A DNA stretch of 64,000 bases, taken from NCBI GenBank assembly GCA_021775315.1, contig JAJFIC010000064.1:186001-250000 (forward strand), given 5' to 3'. How positions within the stretch are numbered: position 1 is the first letter of the stretch; every line of letters starts with the position of its first letter. Under the pieces are notes generated by a model. It was not told where the DNA came from. It ran no database searches and saw only the letters and a list, made by a program, of their open reading frames with translations. This stretch comes from Paracoccaceae bacterium. Lineage in GTDB: Bacteria; Pseudomonadota; Alphaproteobacteria; Rhodobacterales; Rhodobacteraceae. The translations under genes were made by a program, and so were the position numbers. This document shows, in pieces, positions 8,316 through 16,778 of the stretch.

Positions 8316-9488
8316 ATGCTTTCTGCTTTCACGCGCGTGTTGCGCCCGCTGCATATGCTGTTATTCGCCTTTGCCGCCGTTTTTCTATCCGCTTGCGAGC
8401 TTGATTTTGGCGGCACCGGACCTGTTGTAAACACCAAGGCCCCGATCCCGGTGGCTTTGCTGGTGCCCTTTGGGTCCGAGCAGGACAACAATGATGTTCT
8501 GGCGACCAGCCTGCAGAACGCCGCGCAATTGGCGGTGACCGATCTGGACGGCATCAAAATCGACCTGCGTATCTATCCGACAAGCGGCACCGCTGCTGGG
8601 GCTTCGGATGCGGCGATCAAGGCGGCCAATGAGGGTGCTAAGATTATTTTGGGGCCGGTTTTTGCCGATGCGGCCAATGCTGCCGGGGCCGCTGTTGCCA
8701 CGCGCGGTCTGAGCGTTTTGAGCTTTTCCAACAACACCGAGGTCGCGGGCGGCAATGTTTTCGTTCTGGGTCATACGTTTGAAAACACCGCCAATCGGCT
8801 GGTCAGTTATGCCGCGTCAAAAGGGCTGGGCAATGTTCTGGTGGTTCACGCCAAGAACCTGACGGGCGAGATTGGCCGCAAGGCAGTGCAGGCCGCGGCG
8901 CAGAACGCCAGTGCGACTTATACCGGGGCTGCGTCTTATGAATTTTCGCAGCAGGGCGTGATTACGGCCGTTCGTGAAATCGCACAACAGGCGCGTGACA
9001 CCGACACAAACAGCATTATCTTTGCCTCAGACACCGCCGGGGCCTTGCCTATTCTGGCGCAATTGCTGCCGGAAAACGGCATCAAGCCGTCCGAGATCAA
9101 ATTCATGGGCCTGACCCGCTGGGATATCCCGACGCAGACCCTTTCATTGACGGGCCTGCAAGGCGGTTGGTTCGCGCTGCCTGATCCATCGCTTTCCGGT
9201 AGCTTCCGGGATCGGTATTCGTCGGCTTACGGGCGCGCGCCGCATCCTTTGGCAGGTATCGCCTATGATGGTATCGCGGCGATTGGTGCGCTGGCATCGG
9301 CGGGCAAGTCTGACGCGTTCAGTCGTGAAAACCTGACCCAGAAGTCTGGTTTTGCCGGGGTCAATGGTGTGTTCCGCCTGCTGCCTGATGGCACCAACGA
9401 GCGTGCAATGGCGGTGGTTGAGATTGAAAACAATCAGGTAAAAGTCATCGACCCGGCCCCAAGAACCTTTGGCACTGCCGGGTTCTGA
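8316..9488 (+). CDS. Penicillin-binding protein activator-like lipoprotein (LppC/LpoA type)
   Basis: 390 residues starting with a lipoprotein signal: hydrophobic segment HMLLFAFAAVFLSAC with a lipobox LSAC and lipidated Cys27. The rest is a periplasmic-binding-protein type I fold (PIPVALLVPFGSEQDN, KIILGPVFADAANAAGAAV, IIFASDTAGALPILAQLL, HPLAGIAYDGIAAIGAL). That is the substrate-binding-like domain of LppC, equivalent to the C-terminal half of Escherichia coli LpoA. It probably sits in the outer membrane and may stimulate peptidoglycan synthases, but this is shown for LpoA in enterobacteria, not for the short alphaproteobacterial forms. It is divergent from rsmI; glnD follows after 60 bases. 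Confidence 0.78.
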   Translation: MLSAFTRVLRPLHMLLFAFAAVFLSACELDFGGTGPVVNTKAPIPVALLVPFGSEQDNNDVLATSLQNAAQLAVTDLDGIKIDLRIYPTSGTAAGASDAAIKAANEGAKIILGPVFADAANAAGAAVATRGLSVLSFSNNTEVAGGNVFVLGHTFENTANRLVSYAASKGLGNVLVVHAKNLTGEIGRKAVQAAAQNASATYTGAASYEFSQQGVITAVREIAQQARDTDTNSIIFASDTAGALPILAQLLPENGIKPSEIKFMGLTRWDIPTQTLSLTGLQGGWFALPDPSLSGSFRDRYSSAYGRAPHPLAGIAYDGIAAIGALASAGKSDAFSRENLTQKSGFAGVNGVFRLLPDGTNERAMAVVEIENNQVKVIDPAPRTFGTAGF

Positions 9489-9550
9489 TCGGCCGGGTTC
9501 TGATCGGCCAGAGTTTGGTCGCTGGTATTTGATCGCAAGGGATTAGCGAA

Positions 9551-12325
9551 TTGGGTGGGGAAAACGCCGGGCTGATCTGCCCGCAAACGGATATTTTCGA
9601 CATCAAAGCCGTGTCGGCGGTCATCGACGCTGACCTGAAGGGCCTGTCTGACGGGCGCGAAATGCGTGACCGGGCGGTCGAACATCTGGGCGTGGCTTAT
9701 AAGGCCGGTTTCACCCTAATCGGCGAGGTTTACAAATCCAAGCCTGCCCAGACGCGCCAAGTCACGGCGTCATACACTTGGCTGACCGATTGCCTGGTGA
9801 AAGAGGTTCTGCGCGTCGCGACGTCGTATATTCACCCACTGGCAAAACCGACCAAGGCACAGCGTTTGGCGATCATTGCGGTGGGCGGTTATGGCCGGGC
9901 TGAAATGGCGCCCTATTCCGATATCGACCTGTTGTTTTTGATCCCCGGAAAACACACGCAATGGGCCGAAAAAGTCGTCGAAACCATGCTTTATATCTTT
10001 TGGGACCTGCGCCTGAAAATCGGCCATGCAACGCGCACCAGTGCTGATTGCCTGCGGTTGGGTCGCGAGGATTACACGATCCGCACGGCCTTGCTTGAGG
10101 GGCGTTTTCTGGACGGCGACGCGGCCCTTGGCATGGAGCTTGAAGAAAAACTGTGGGGCAGTCTGTTCAAAGGCACGGGTGCCGAATTTGTTGAGGCTAA
10201 GTTAAAGGAACGCTCGGACCGGCACAAAAAGCAGGGTGGCCAGCGGTATATGGTCGAACCCAACGTTAAAGAGGGCAAAGGCGGGCTGCGTGATCTGCAA
10301 TCTCTGTTCTGGATCGCCAAATATCTGCATCAGGTGCAAAGCCCGCGCGAACTGATCAAGCTCGGCATGTTCACCAAAGCGGAATTTGAGGTTTTTTCCA
10401 AGGCCGAGGAATTTTTGTGGACTGTGCGCTGTCACCTTCATCTGATCACCCGCCGCGCGATGGAGCATCTGACCTTTGACAATCAGGTCGAGGTCGCCAG
10501 CGCCCTTGGCTATCAGGACAAAGACGGCCGCCGCGCTGTTGAACATTTCATGCAGGATTATTTCCGCCACGCCACGCAGGTTGGCGAGGTGACGCGGATT
10601 TTCCTGACAGCCCTTGAGGCACAGCATGTCAAACGTCAGCCACGCATGGGCGAACTGCTGACCAAGGCGACGCGGCGGCTGCGCACGCGGATATCGGCGG
10701 GCTATCGGCTGCAACAGGGGCGGTTGACGATTGCGGACCCCAAGACGTTTTTGAAGGATCCGATTAATCTGCTTAGGGTGTTTGAAGAAGGGTTGCGCAC
10801 ACGCTATTTGCTGCATCCCGATGTGATGCGGCTGGTCACGGCCAATTTGCATCGCATCGACGACAAGATGCGCAATGATCCTGAGGCAAACCGGATATTT
10901 CTGGATATGTTGCTGGATCACGGCAACCCGGAACGGGGCCTCAGGCGGATGAACGAGCTGGGCGTTATCGGCACATTTATCCCGGAATTTCAGGCGATTG
11001 TGGCGATGATGCAGTTCAATATGTATCATCACTATACGGTGGACGAACATACGATCCAGTGCATTTCAACGCTTGCACAGATCGAGGACGGCCAACTGGT
11101 CGAGGACCTGCCGGTCGCTTCTGGCATATTAGAACGCGGTGTTAATCGGCGGGTTTTGTTCGTCGCCCTGTTGCTGCACGATATCGGTAAAGGCCGGCCC
11201 GAGGATCATTCGATCCTTGGCGAACAGATCGCCGAACGCCTGTGCCCGCGGCTGGGTCTTGATCCGGCGGAAAGTGAAACCGTATGCTGGTTGGTTCGGC
11301 ACCATCTGTTGATGTCAGACGTGGCGCAAAAACGTGATCTGAGTGATCCGCGCACCGCACGCGATTTCGCCAATCTGGTGCAAAGCCGCACCCGGCTAAA
11401 GCTGATGACGGTGCTGACGGTGTGCGACATTCGCGGTGTTGGTCCGGGCGTGTGGAACAACTGGAAAGCCCAGTTGATCCGCGACCTTTATCACGCCACC
11501 CGTGCGGCCCTGACATCCGGCACCGATGATGGCGCGCAGACCCGGCGAGCGGATGATGCGCGCGACGCACTTGCCGCCGCTTTGAAAAGCTGGAAGCCGG
11601 AAAAGCTGCAACCGGAACTTGACCGTCATTACCCGGCCTATTGGCAAGGTCTGGATACCGAAGCCCATGTGATGATTGCCCGCCTGCTAAGCAAGGTGGA
11701 ACCCGGCAGCATCATTTCAGATTTCAAACAAGACAAAGACCGCGACGCCACAAGGGCGATTTTCGCGATGGAGGATCATCCGGGGATCTTTTCGCGTCTG
11801 TCCGGTGCCTTGGCACTGGTCGGGGCCAATGTGGTGGACGCCAAAACCTATACCAGCTCAGACGGGTTCGCGACCTCGGTTTTTTGGATACAGGACGGCA
11901 ACGAACGGCCCTATGAACAATCGCGCCTGAAACGTCTTGGCGCTATGGTCGACAAGGCGCTGAAGGGCACGGTGGTGGCGCGTGATGCGCTGAAGGATCG
12001 CGACAAGATCAAGAAACGCGAGCGTGATTTCATCGTACCGACAGAGATCACGTTTGATAATGAAGGCTCGGAAATCTACACGATTATCGAGGTTGATACC
12101 CGCGACCGGCCCGGCCTGCTTTATGATCTGACGCGCACGATCTCGGGCTCGAACATCTATATTGCCTCGGCTGTCATCGCCACGTATGGGGTGCAGGCGG
12201 TCGATGTGTTTTACGTCAAAGATATGTTTGGCCTCAAGCTGCATTCGCAATCAAAACGCCGCGCCCTTGAGCGCAAATTGCTGGAAGCGATTGAACGCGG
12301 CGCCGAAGTGGCGATGGCCTCGTGA
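9551..12325 (+). CDS. glnD: Bifunctional uridylyltransferase / uridylyl-removing enzyme of PII
   Basis: 924 residues in the normal GlnD order. The nucleotidyltransferase domain has IAVGGYGRAEMAPYSDIDLL near residues 110-128, and a PII-uridylyltransferase helical domain follows. The HD hydrolase domain has LLLHDIGKGRPEDHS near residues 540-555, and two ACT domains lie near 740-810 (FSRLSGALALVGANVVDAK) and 840-915 (DRPGLLYDLTRTISGSNIYI). GlnD senses glutamine and adds or removes UMP on PII proteins, controlling nitrogen assimilation. The start is a TTG at 9551 with AAGGG about nine bases upstream; no ATG gives a family-like N terminus. murJ begins within its stop codon (GTGA), an unusual but translationally coupled partner. 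Confidence 0.95.
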   Translation: MGGENAGLICPQTDIFDIKAVSAVIDADLKGLSDGREMRDRAVEHLGVAYKAGFTLIGEVYKSKPAQTRQVTASYTWLTDCLVKEVLRVATSYIHPLAKPTKAQRLAIIAVGGYGRAEMAPYSDIDLLFLIPGKHTQWAEKVVETMLYIFWDLRLKIGHATRTSADCLRLGREDYTIRTALLEGRFLDGDAALGMELEEKLWGSLFKGTGAEFVEAKLKERSDRHKKQGGQRYMVEPNVKEGKGGLRDLQSLFWIAKYLHQVQSPRELIKLGMFTKAEFEVFSKAEEFLWTVRCHLHLITRRAMEHLTFDNQVEVASALGYQDKDGRRAVEHFMQDYFRHATQVGEVTRIFLTALEAQHVKRQPRMGELLTKATRRLRTRISAGYRLQQGRLTIADPKTFLKDPINLLRVFEEGLRTRYLLHPDVMRLVTANLHRIDDKMRNDPEANRIFLDMLLDHGNPERGLRRMNELGVIGTFIPEFQAIVAMMQFNMYHHYTVDEHTIQCISTLAQIEDGQLVEDLPVASGILERGVNRRVLFVALLLHDIGKGRPEDHSILGEQIAERLCPRLGLDPAESETVCWLVRHHLLMSDVAQKRDLSDPRTARDFANLVQSRTRLKLMTVLTVCDIRGVGPGVWNNWKAQLIRDLYHATRAALTSGTDDGAQTRRADDARDALAAALKSWKPEKLQPELDRHYPAYWQGLDTEAHVMIARLLSKVEPGSIISDFKQDKDRDATRAIFAMEDHPGIFSRLSGALALVGANVVDAKTYTSSDGFATSVFWIQDGNERPYEQSRLKRLGAMVDKALKGTVVARDALKDRDKIKKRERDFIVPTEITFDNEGSEIYTIIEVDTRDRPGLLYDLTRTISGSNIYIASAVIATYGVQAVDVFYVKDMFGLKLHSQSKRRALERKLLEAIERGAEVAMAS

Positions 12326-13866
12326 CCCGACCCATTCGCCTGATTTCCGGCTTTTTCACCGTTGGTGGCTGGACCTTGCTAAGCCGTATCGCCGGTTTTG
12401 CCCGTGACATCATGATCGCCGGGTTTCTGGGCGCAGGTCCGGTGGCCGAGGCGTTTCTGATCGCCTTTTCCCTGCCCAACATGTTTCGCCGCTTCTTCGC
12501 CGAAGGCGCGTTCAACATGGCCTTTGTGCCGATGTTTTCCAAAAAGCTTGAGGCGAACGAGGGTGCGTCTGAATTCGCCCGCGATGCGTTGTCAGGACTG
12601 CTGCTGATCTTGGTTTTGCTGACCTTGCTGGCGCAACTTTTCATGCCGTGGCTGGTTCTGGCCATGGCCAGCGGGTTTCTGGCGGATGATCGGTTTGAAC
12701 TGGCGGTCGGGTTTGGCCGCATTACTTTTCCTTACATCCTGTTCATCTCAATCGCGGCACTTATCAGTGGTGCGCTGAACGCGCTGGGGCGGTTTTGGGT
12801 TGCCGCAGCGGTGCCGGTTGCCCTGAATATTCTGTTCATTTCGGCGATGATTGCCGCATCCGCGATGGGATGGGATATGGGGCGCACGCTGGCCTGGACC
12901 GTTCCGGTTGCGGGCGTTGTCCAGCTTTGGCTGGTCTGGATCGCGGCCAGCCGGTTGGGCCTGCGGTTGTGGCCGCGTTGGCCGCGCATGACGCCTGATC
13001 TGAAACGGTTGGCAGTCATCGCGGCCCCTGCCGCATTGGCCGGGGGTGTGGTGCAGATAAACCTGCTGGTGGGCCGTCAGGTGGCCAGCTTTTTCGACGG
13101 CGCAGTTGCCTGGCTGAACTATGCGGATCGTCTGTACCAATTGCCGCTGGGCGTTGTTGGCATCGCCATTGGTGTGGTGCTGTTGCCGGATTTGTCGCGC
13201 AAATTGCGCGGCGAGGACGCAATTGGCGGACGCCACGCTGTCAACCGGGCGGCTGAATTTTCGCTGGCGCTGACATTGCCCGCCGCCGTTGCGCTGATCG
13301 TGATCCCGATGCCTTTGGTGTCGGTCCTGTTTCAGCGCGGCGCGTTTTTGGAAAGTGACGCAATGATGACCGCGCAAGCCTTGGCGATCTATGGGCTGGG
13401 CCTGCCCGCTTTTGTTTTGCAAAAGGTGCTACAGCCGCTTTATTTTGCGCGCGAAGACACCAAGCGGCCGTTTTATTTCGCCCTTGCGGCGATGGTGATC
13501 AATGCCGCGATGGCGATTGGCCTGATGGGCAGCATCGGCTTTCTGGCGGCGGCGATTGCCACCAGTGCCGCTGGTTGGGCGATGGTGTTGCTGCTGTGGC
13601 GCGGGTCGCGTGAATTTGGCGAGGCGGCGCGTATGGACAGCCGCCTGAAACGGGTGGTGCCACGGATCGTTCTGGCCTCGGGCCTTATGGGGGCGGCTTT
13701 GTGGCTGGGCGCGGGTTTGCTTGCGCCGTATCTGGTGACACCCGGCTTGCGCTATGGCGCGCTGGCGGTGTTGGTTGTTGGCGGTATGGTGGTGTATGGG
13801 ATTGCCACGTTCCTGTTCGGTGCGGTCACGCCTGCAGATCTGAAACGTGCTATGCGCCGTGGCTAG
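12322..13866 (+). CDS. murJ: Lipid II flippase MurJ
   Basis: 514 residues, strongly hydrophobic with about 14 membrane segments. The start carries the MurJ signature region (GGWTLLSRIAGFARDIMIAGFLGAGPVAEAFLIAF) and NMFRRFFAEGAFNMAFVPMFS, with conserved charged residues in the first helices. The middle has QVASFFDGAVAWLNYADRLYQLPLGVVGIAIG. MurJ moves undecaprenyl-linked peptidoglycan precursor across the inner membrane. The start is a GTG overlapping the glnD stop by four bases. The glnD-murJ-trpS order, with a small membrane gene on the opposite strand between the last two, seems to be a feature of this group, but I cannot check that here. Confidence 0.94.
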   Translation: MTRPIRLISGFFTVGGWTLLSRIAGFARDIMIAGFLGAGPVAEAFLIAFSLPNMFRRFFAEGAFNMAFVPMFSKKLEANEGASEFARDALSGLLLILVLLTLLAQLFMPWLVLAMASGFLADDRFELAVGFGRITFPYILFISIAALISGALNALGRFWVAAAVPVALNILFISAMIAASAMGWDMGRTLAWTVPVAGVVQLWLVWIAASRLGLRLWPRWPRMTPDLKRLAVIAAPAALAGGVVQINLLVGRQVASFFDGAVAWLNYADRLYQLPLGVVGIAIGVVLLPDLSRKLRGEDAIGGRHAVNRAAEFSLALTLPAAVALIVIPMPLVSVLFQRGAFLESDAMMTAQALAIYGLGLPAFVLQKVLQPLYFAREDTKRPFYFALAAMVINAAMAIGLMGSIGFLAAAIATSAAGWAMVLLLWRGSREFGEAARMDSRLKRVVPRIVLASGLMGAALWLGAGLLAPYLVTPGLRYGALAVLVVGGMVVYGIATFLFGAVTPADLKRAMRRG

Positions 13867-13875
13867 TGGCGATAA

Positions 13876-14577
13876 TTAACGCCGCCGCCGGACCTGATTG
13901 ACTAATTCCGAAATCCGACCCGCCCCGCCGGGGGCCACGACAAATGACAAACTAAAGCCTGTCAGGAAACCGGCGATATCCGCGACCCAGTCATCGCTGC
14001 CGCCAAAAACCAGCTTAAAGAACAACTGAATGCCCATCAGAAACGCGATCAGCGAAAAGGCCCGGAACTGGTTATCCCCCTCAACCCGCGCCCTGACCCA
14101 TAACATAAAGGTCAACGCCCCTATCATGCCGTACACCGCCGGAAACGCGCCGATCAACGGAATACGGGTATCAAGCAGTATCGCATAGGCCAACGCCCCA
14201 GTGACAGAGCTTGCAACAAATATCACCGCAAACGCCCAGGCTGAAAACACCTCGGCCACCATTTTACCGATGGCCAGCAACATGACCACGGCAAAGGCTG
14301 CATGGGTAAAGCTGCCGTGAATGAACGCATAGGTCAAAAGCCGTTGCAGCAGTTCAAACGGGTACATGCCGTGTTCAAACATCCAGTCAAAGGCGGGCTC
14401 GTAAAACCCATAACCCGTCACGGCGTTCAGTCGCCAGGCGATGCCACCGGGGCCGCCGATAAAGCCGCGTTCGGCGGCCTGAAAGGTCAGCTCGACCCCG
14501 GCGATGGCCAGCGTGAAAAGCACGACAATTGCGGGCAAAGGATTGATCGGCGATGCGTTGTGGTCGTCTTCAAACAT
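13876..14577 (-). CDS. Rhomboid-family membrane protein lacking the catalytic serine and histidine (pseudo-rhomboid)
   Basis: 233 residues with about six membrane helices and the rhomboid pattern: helix 2 motif HGSFTHAAF (residues 87-95), helix 4 motif GAFPAVYGMIGA (143-154) and helix 6 motif ADIAGFLTG (199-207). In active rhomboids helix 4 is GxSG and helix 6 is AHxxG. Here Phe145-Pro146 replace Ser-Gly and Asp200 replaces the catalytic histidine; the helix 2 asparagine after HxxxN is alanine (Ala96). The fold is kept but proteolysis should be impossible. Catalytically dead rhomboids elsewhere bind membrane clients or act in quality control. The start at 14577 gives a family-like N terminus; the open frame to 15132 runs antisense through trpS. 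It is divergent from trpS, 81 bases apart. Confidence 0.8.
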   Translation of the reverse strand: MFEDDHNASPINPLPAIVVLFTLAIAGVELTFQAAERGFIGGPGGIAWRLNAVTGYGFYEPAFDWMFEHGMYPFELLQRLLTYAFIHGSFTHAAFAVVMLLAIGKMVAEVFSAWAFAVIFVASSVTGALAYAILLDTRIPLIGAFPAVYGMIGALTFMLWVRARVEGDNQFRAFSLIAFLMGIQLFFKLVFGGSDDWVADIAGFLTGFSLSFVVAPGGAGRISELVNQVRRRR

Positions 14578-14658
14578 TGGCGCGTGTTCCGTGGTTGACG
14601 GGCGTATGCCTGCAAGCGATAAGGCACGCCAAACCTTTAGTCCAGACAGGAGAAAGCC

Positions 14659-15687
14659 ATGACCGAAACGGTGCACACGCCTCGTGTCTTTTCGGGAATT
14701 CAGCCAACCGGAAACCTGACCCTTGGAAATTACCTTGGCGCGGTCAAACGGTTCGTTGAAATGCAGGATAGCGGCATCGAAACCATCTATTGCATGGTCG
14801 ATCTGCACGCGATCACCACATGGCAGGATCCCGCGGATTTGAAACGCGCCACGCGCGAGCTGGCGGCGGGGTTCATTGCCTCGGGTCTGGACCCGGCGAA
14901 ATCCATTCTGTTCAACCAAAGTCAGGTCCACGCCCATGCCGAACTGGCCTGGGTGTTCAATTGCGTGGCCCGAATGGGCTGGCTGAACCGGATGACCCAG
15001 TTCAAGGATAAGGCCGGCAAAAACCGCGAGGCTGCCAGCGTTGGCCTGTTTGCCTATCCGGCGCTGATGGCGGCGGATATTCTGGTTTACCACGCCACGC
15101 ATGTGCCGGTGGGCGAGGATCAGAAACAGCATCTTGAACTGACGCGCGACATCGCCATGAAGTTCAATAATGATTTCAAGACCGAGTTCTTTCCGCTGAC
15201 CGAACCCGTCATCGAAGGCGCTGCGACCCGCGTTATGTCGCTGCGGGACGGCACCAAAAAGATGTCGAAATCCGATCCTTCGGATATGAGCCGGATTAAC
15301 CTGACGGATGATGCCGAAACCATCGCCAAAAAGATCCGCAAGGCCAAGACTGATCCCGATCCGTTGCCTGATAACCTTAAAGATCTGGATGCGCGCCCCG
15401 AGGCCCGCAATCTGGTCAATATCTATGCCGGCCTGTCAGGCGAGTCTGCTGAAAAGGTTGTGGCCGATCATGCCGGGGCGCAGTTTGGCCAGTTCAAACC
15501 GGAGCTTGCTGATCTGGCGGTTGCCAAGCTTGCGCCGATCTCAGACGAGATGTCGCGCCTGATGGCGGATGTGGCTGAGATCGACAAATTGCTGGGTCTG
15601 GGGGCCGATAGGGCCGCCGCGATTGCCAATCCGATCCTTGAGAAAACCTATGACGTCGTCGGCATGGTGCGTTCGCGGCAGGTTTAA
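14659..15687 (+). CDS. trpS: Tryptophanyl-tRNA synthetase
   Basis: 342 residues, a class I synthetase of normal length. It has the HIGH-equivalent motif [18 protein letters not shown] near residues 10-27, the tryptophan pocket region [42 protein letters not shown], and the KMSKS loop [10 protein letters not shown] near residue 200. It charges tRNA-Trp with tryptophan. The ATG at 14659 is preceded by AGGAGA eight bases upstream. It is followed after 75 bases by the aminotransferase gene and may form a transcription unit with it, but nothing in the sequence proves this. Confidence 0.96.
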   Translation: MTETVHTPRVFSGIQPTGNLTLGNYLGAVKRFVEMQDSGIETIYCMVDLHAITTWQDPADLKRATRELAAGFIASGLDPAKSILFNQSQVHAHAELAWVFNCVARMGWLNRMTQFKDKAGKNREAASVGLFAYPALMAADILVYHATHVPVGEDQKQHLELTRDIAMKFNNDFKTEFFPLTEPVIEGAATRVMSLRDGTKKMSKSDPSDMSRINLTDDAETIAKKIRKAKTDPDPLPDNLKDLDARPEARNLVNIYAGLSGESAEKVVADHAGAQFGQFKPELADLAVAKLAPISDEMSRLMADVAEIDKLLGLGADRAAAIANPILEKTYDVVGMVRSRQV

Positions 15688-15762
15688 AACGTCGCGTCGC
15701 AGGCTATGGACCTTGCCCGGTTGCGGTGCTTAGATGCGCCCAATTGACAAAAGGAATGCATC

Positions 15763-16629
15763 ATGGCGACTGGCGCGAATATCCATACTTTTTTTGAAGG
15801 CACCTGGCACAAAGGCAACGTGCCGATCATGCGCGCGGCCGATCACGGGGCATGGCTGGGCACCACAGTTTTTGACGGGGCGCGGTTCTTTGAGGGCATG
15901 ACCCCCGATCTGCTGGCCCATTGTGCGCGGGTCAACCGTTCTGCCACTGCTTTGGGGCTGACGCCGACCCATTCCGCCGAGGATATCCTTGCGATCACGC
16001 TTGAAGGGCTGAAGGCCTATTCCGATCAGACTGCGGTTTATATCCGTCCGATGTATTGGGGCCTTGATAGCGGCTTTAGCGGTATCGTACCGCAGGAAAA
16101 CTCGACCGGGTTTTGCATCTGCCTTGAAGAAATTCCAATGGCCCAAGCCGTTGCAACCACAACGCTGACCACCACGAAATTCCACCGCCCGGTTTTGGGC
16201 GACGCGATCGTCAACGCCAAAACCGGCGGCCTGTACCCCAACAACGCGCGGATGCTGCGCGAGGCGCAATCGCGTGGATTTGGCAACGCGCTGGTCGCTG
16301 ATGCTTTGGGCAATGTGGCTGAAAGCGCGACCGCAAACGTGTTTATGGCGCGCGACGGCGAGGTGTTTACCCCGATTGCAAACGGCACCTTTCTGTCAGG
16401 CATCACCCGCGCGCGGCATATTGAATTGCTGCGTCAGGACGGCATGAAAGTGCATGAATCCGTGCTGAGCTTTGATGATTTCCGGGCCGCCGACGAGGTA
16501 TTCCTGACCGGCAATATGAGCAAAATCACCCCCGTGACCGCGTTTGACGAGGTCAGCTATCAGCACGGGCCAACAGCCAAACGGGCGCGCGCGCTTTATT
16601 GGGATTGGGCGCGTTCAAACAAGGGCTGA
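15763..16629 (+). CDS. Class IV aminotransferase, branched-chain amino acid type
   Basis: 288 residues of the fold-type IV PLP enzymes. Features are GTTVFDGARFFEG near residue 33 (substrate loop), AVYIRPMYWG, the PLP lysine in VNAKTGGLYPNN (Lys153), and NVAESATANVFMARDG with the glutamate that contacts the pyridine nitrogen. FLSGITRARHIELL binds the cofactor phosphate. Closest by pattern to branched-chain aminotransferases (IlvE), which interconvert leucine, isoleucine and valine with their 2-oxo acids. It is shorter than Escherichia coli IlvE (309 residues) and could use another substrate, so no symbol is given. A terminator-like hairpin lies 75 bases downstream. Confidence 0.8.
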   Translation: MATGANIHTFFEGTWHKGNVPIMRAADHGAWLGTTVFDGARFFEGMTPDLLAHCARVNRSATALGLTPTHSAEDILAITLEGLKAYSDQTAVYIRPMYWGLDSGFSGIVPQENSTGFCICLEEIPMAQAVATTTLTTTKFHRPVLGDAIVNAKTGGLYPNNARMLREAQSRGFGNALVADALGNVAESATANVFMARDGEVFTPIANGTFLSGITRARHIELLRQDGMKVHESVLSFDDFRAADEVFLTGNMSKITPVTAFDEVSYQHGPTAKRARALYWDWARSNKG

Positions 16630-16703
16630 TTGCGAAAGGCCGACTGTGTGGAACTGACTGCGACTAAGCAGCAAACAATCCAAAAATGAAGATTAAGTGC
16701 ACG

Positions 16704-16724
16704 AAAGGCAAATATGCCTTTTTG
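16704..16724 (+). terminator. Candidate intrinsic terminator after the aminotransferase gene
   Basis: AAAGGCA (16704-16710) pairs perfectly with TGCCTTT (16715-16721) over a four-base loop and runs into two more T residues, giving a five-T tract. The stem is short and AT-rich, so it may be weak. It lies 75 bases after the aminotransferase stop and 55 bases before the RTX gene. Confidence 0.45.
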
Positions 16725-16778
16725 TCGCACCCCTATTCTGTTAGCCTCGTACGACTTGCATCGTGAAAGGCACCCCAT

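Noticed and set aside
14578-15132. N-terminal extension of the pseudo-rhomboid frame
   Set aside because: Runs antisense through the start of trpS; the rhomboid-like protein starts at 14577.
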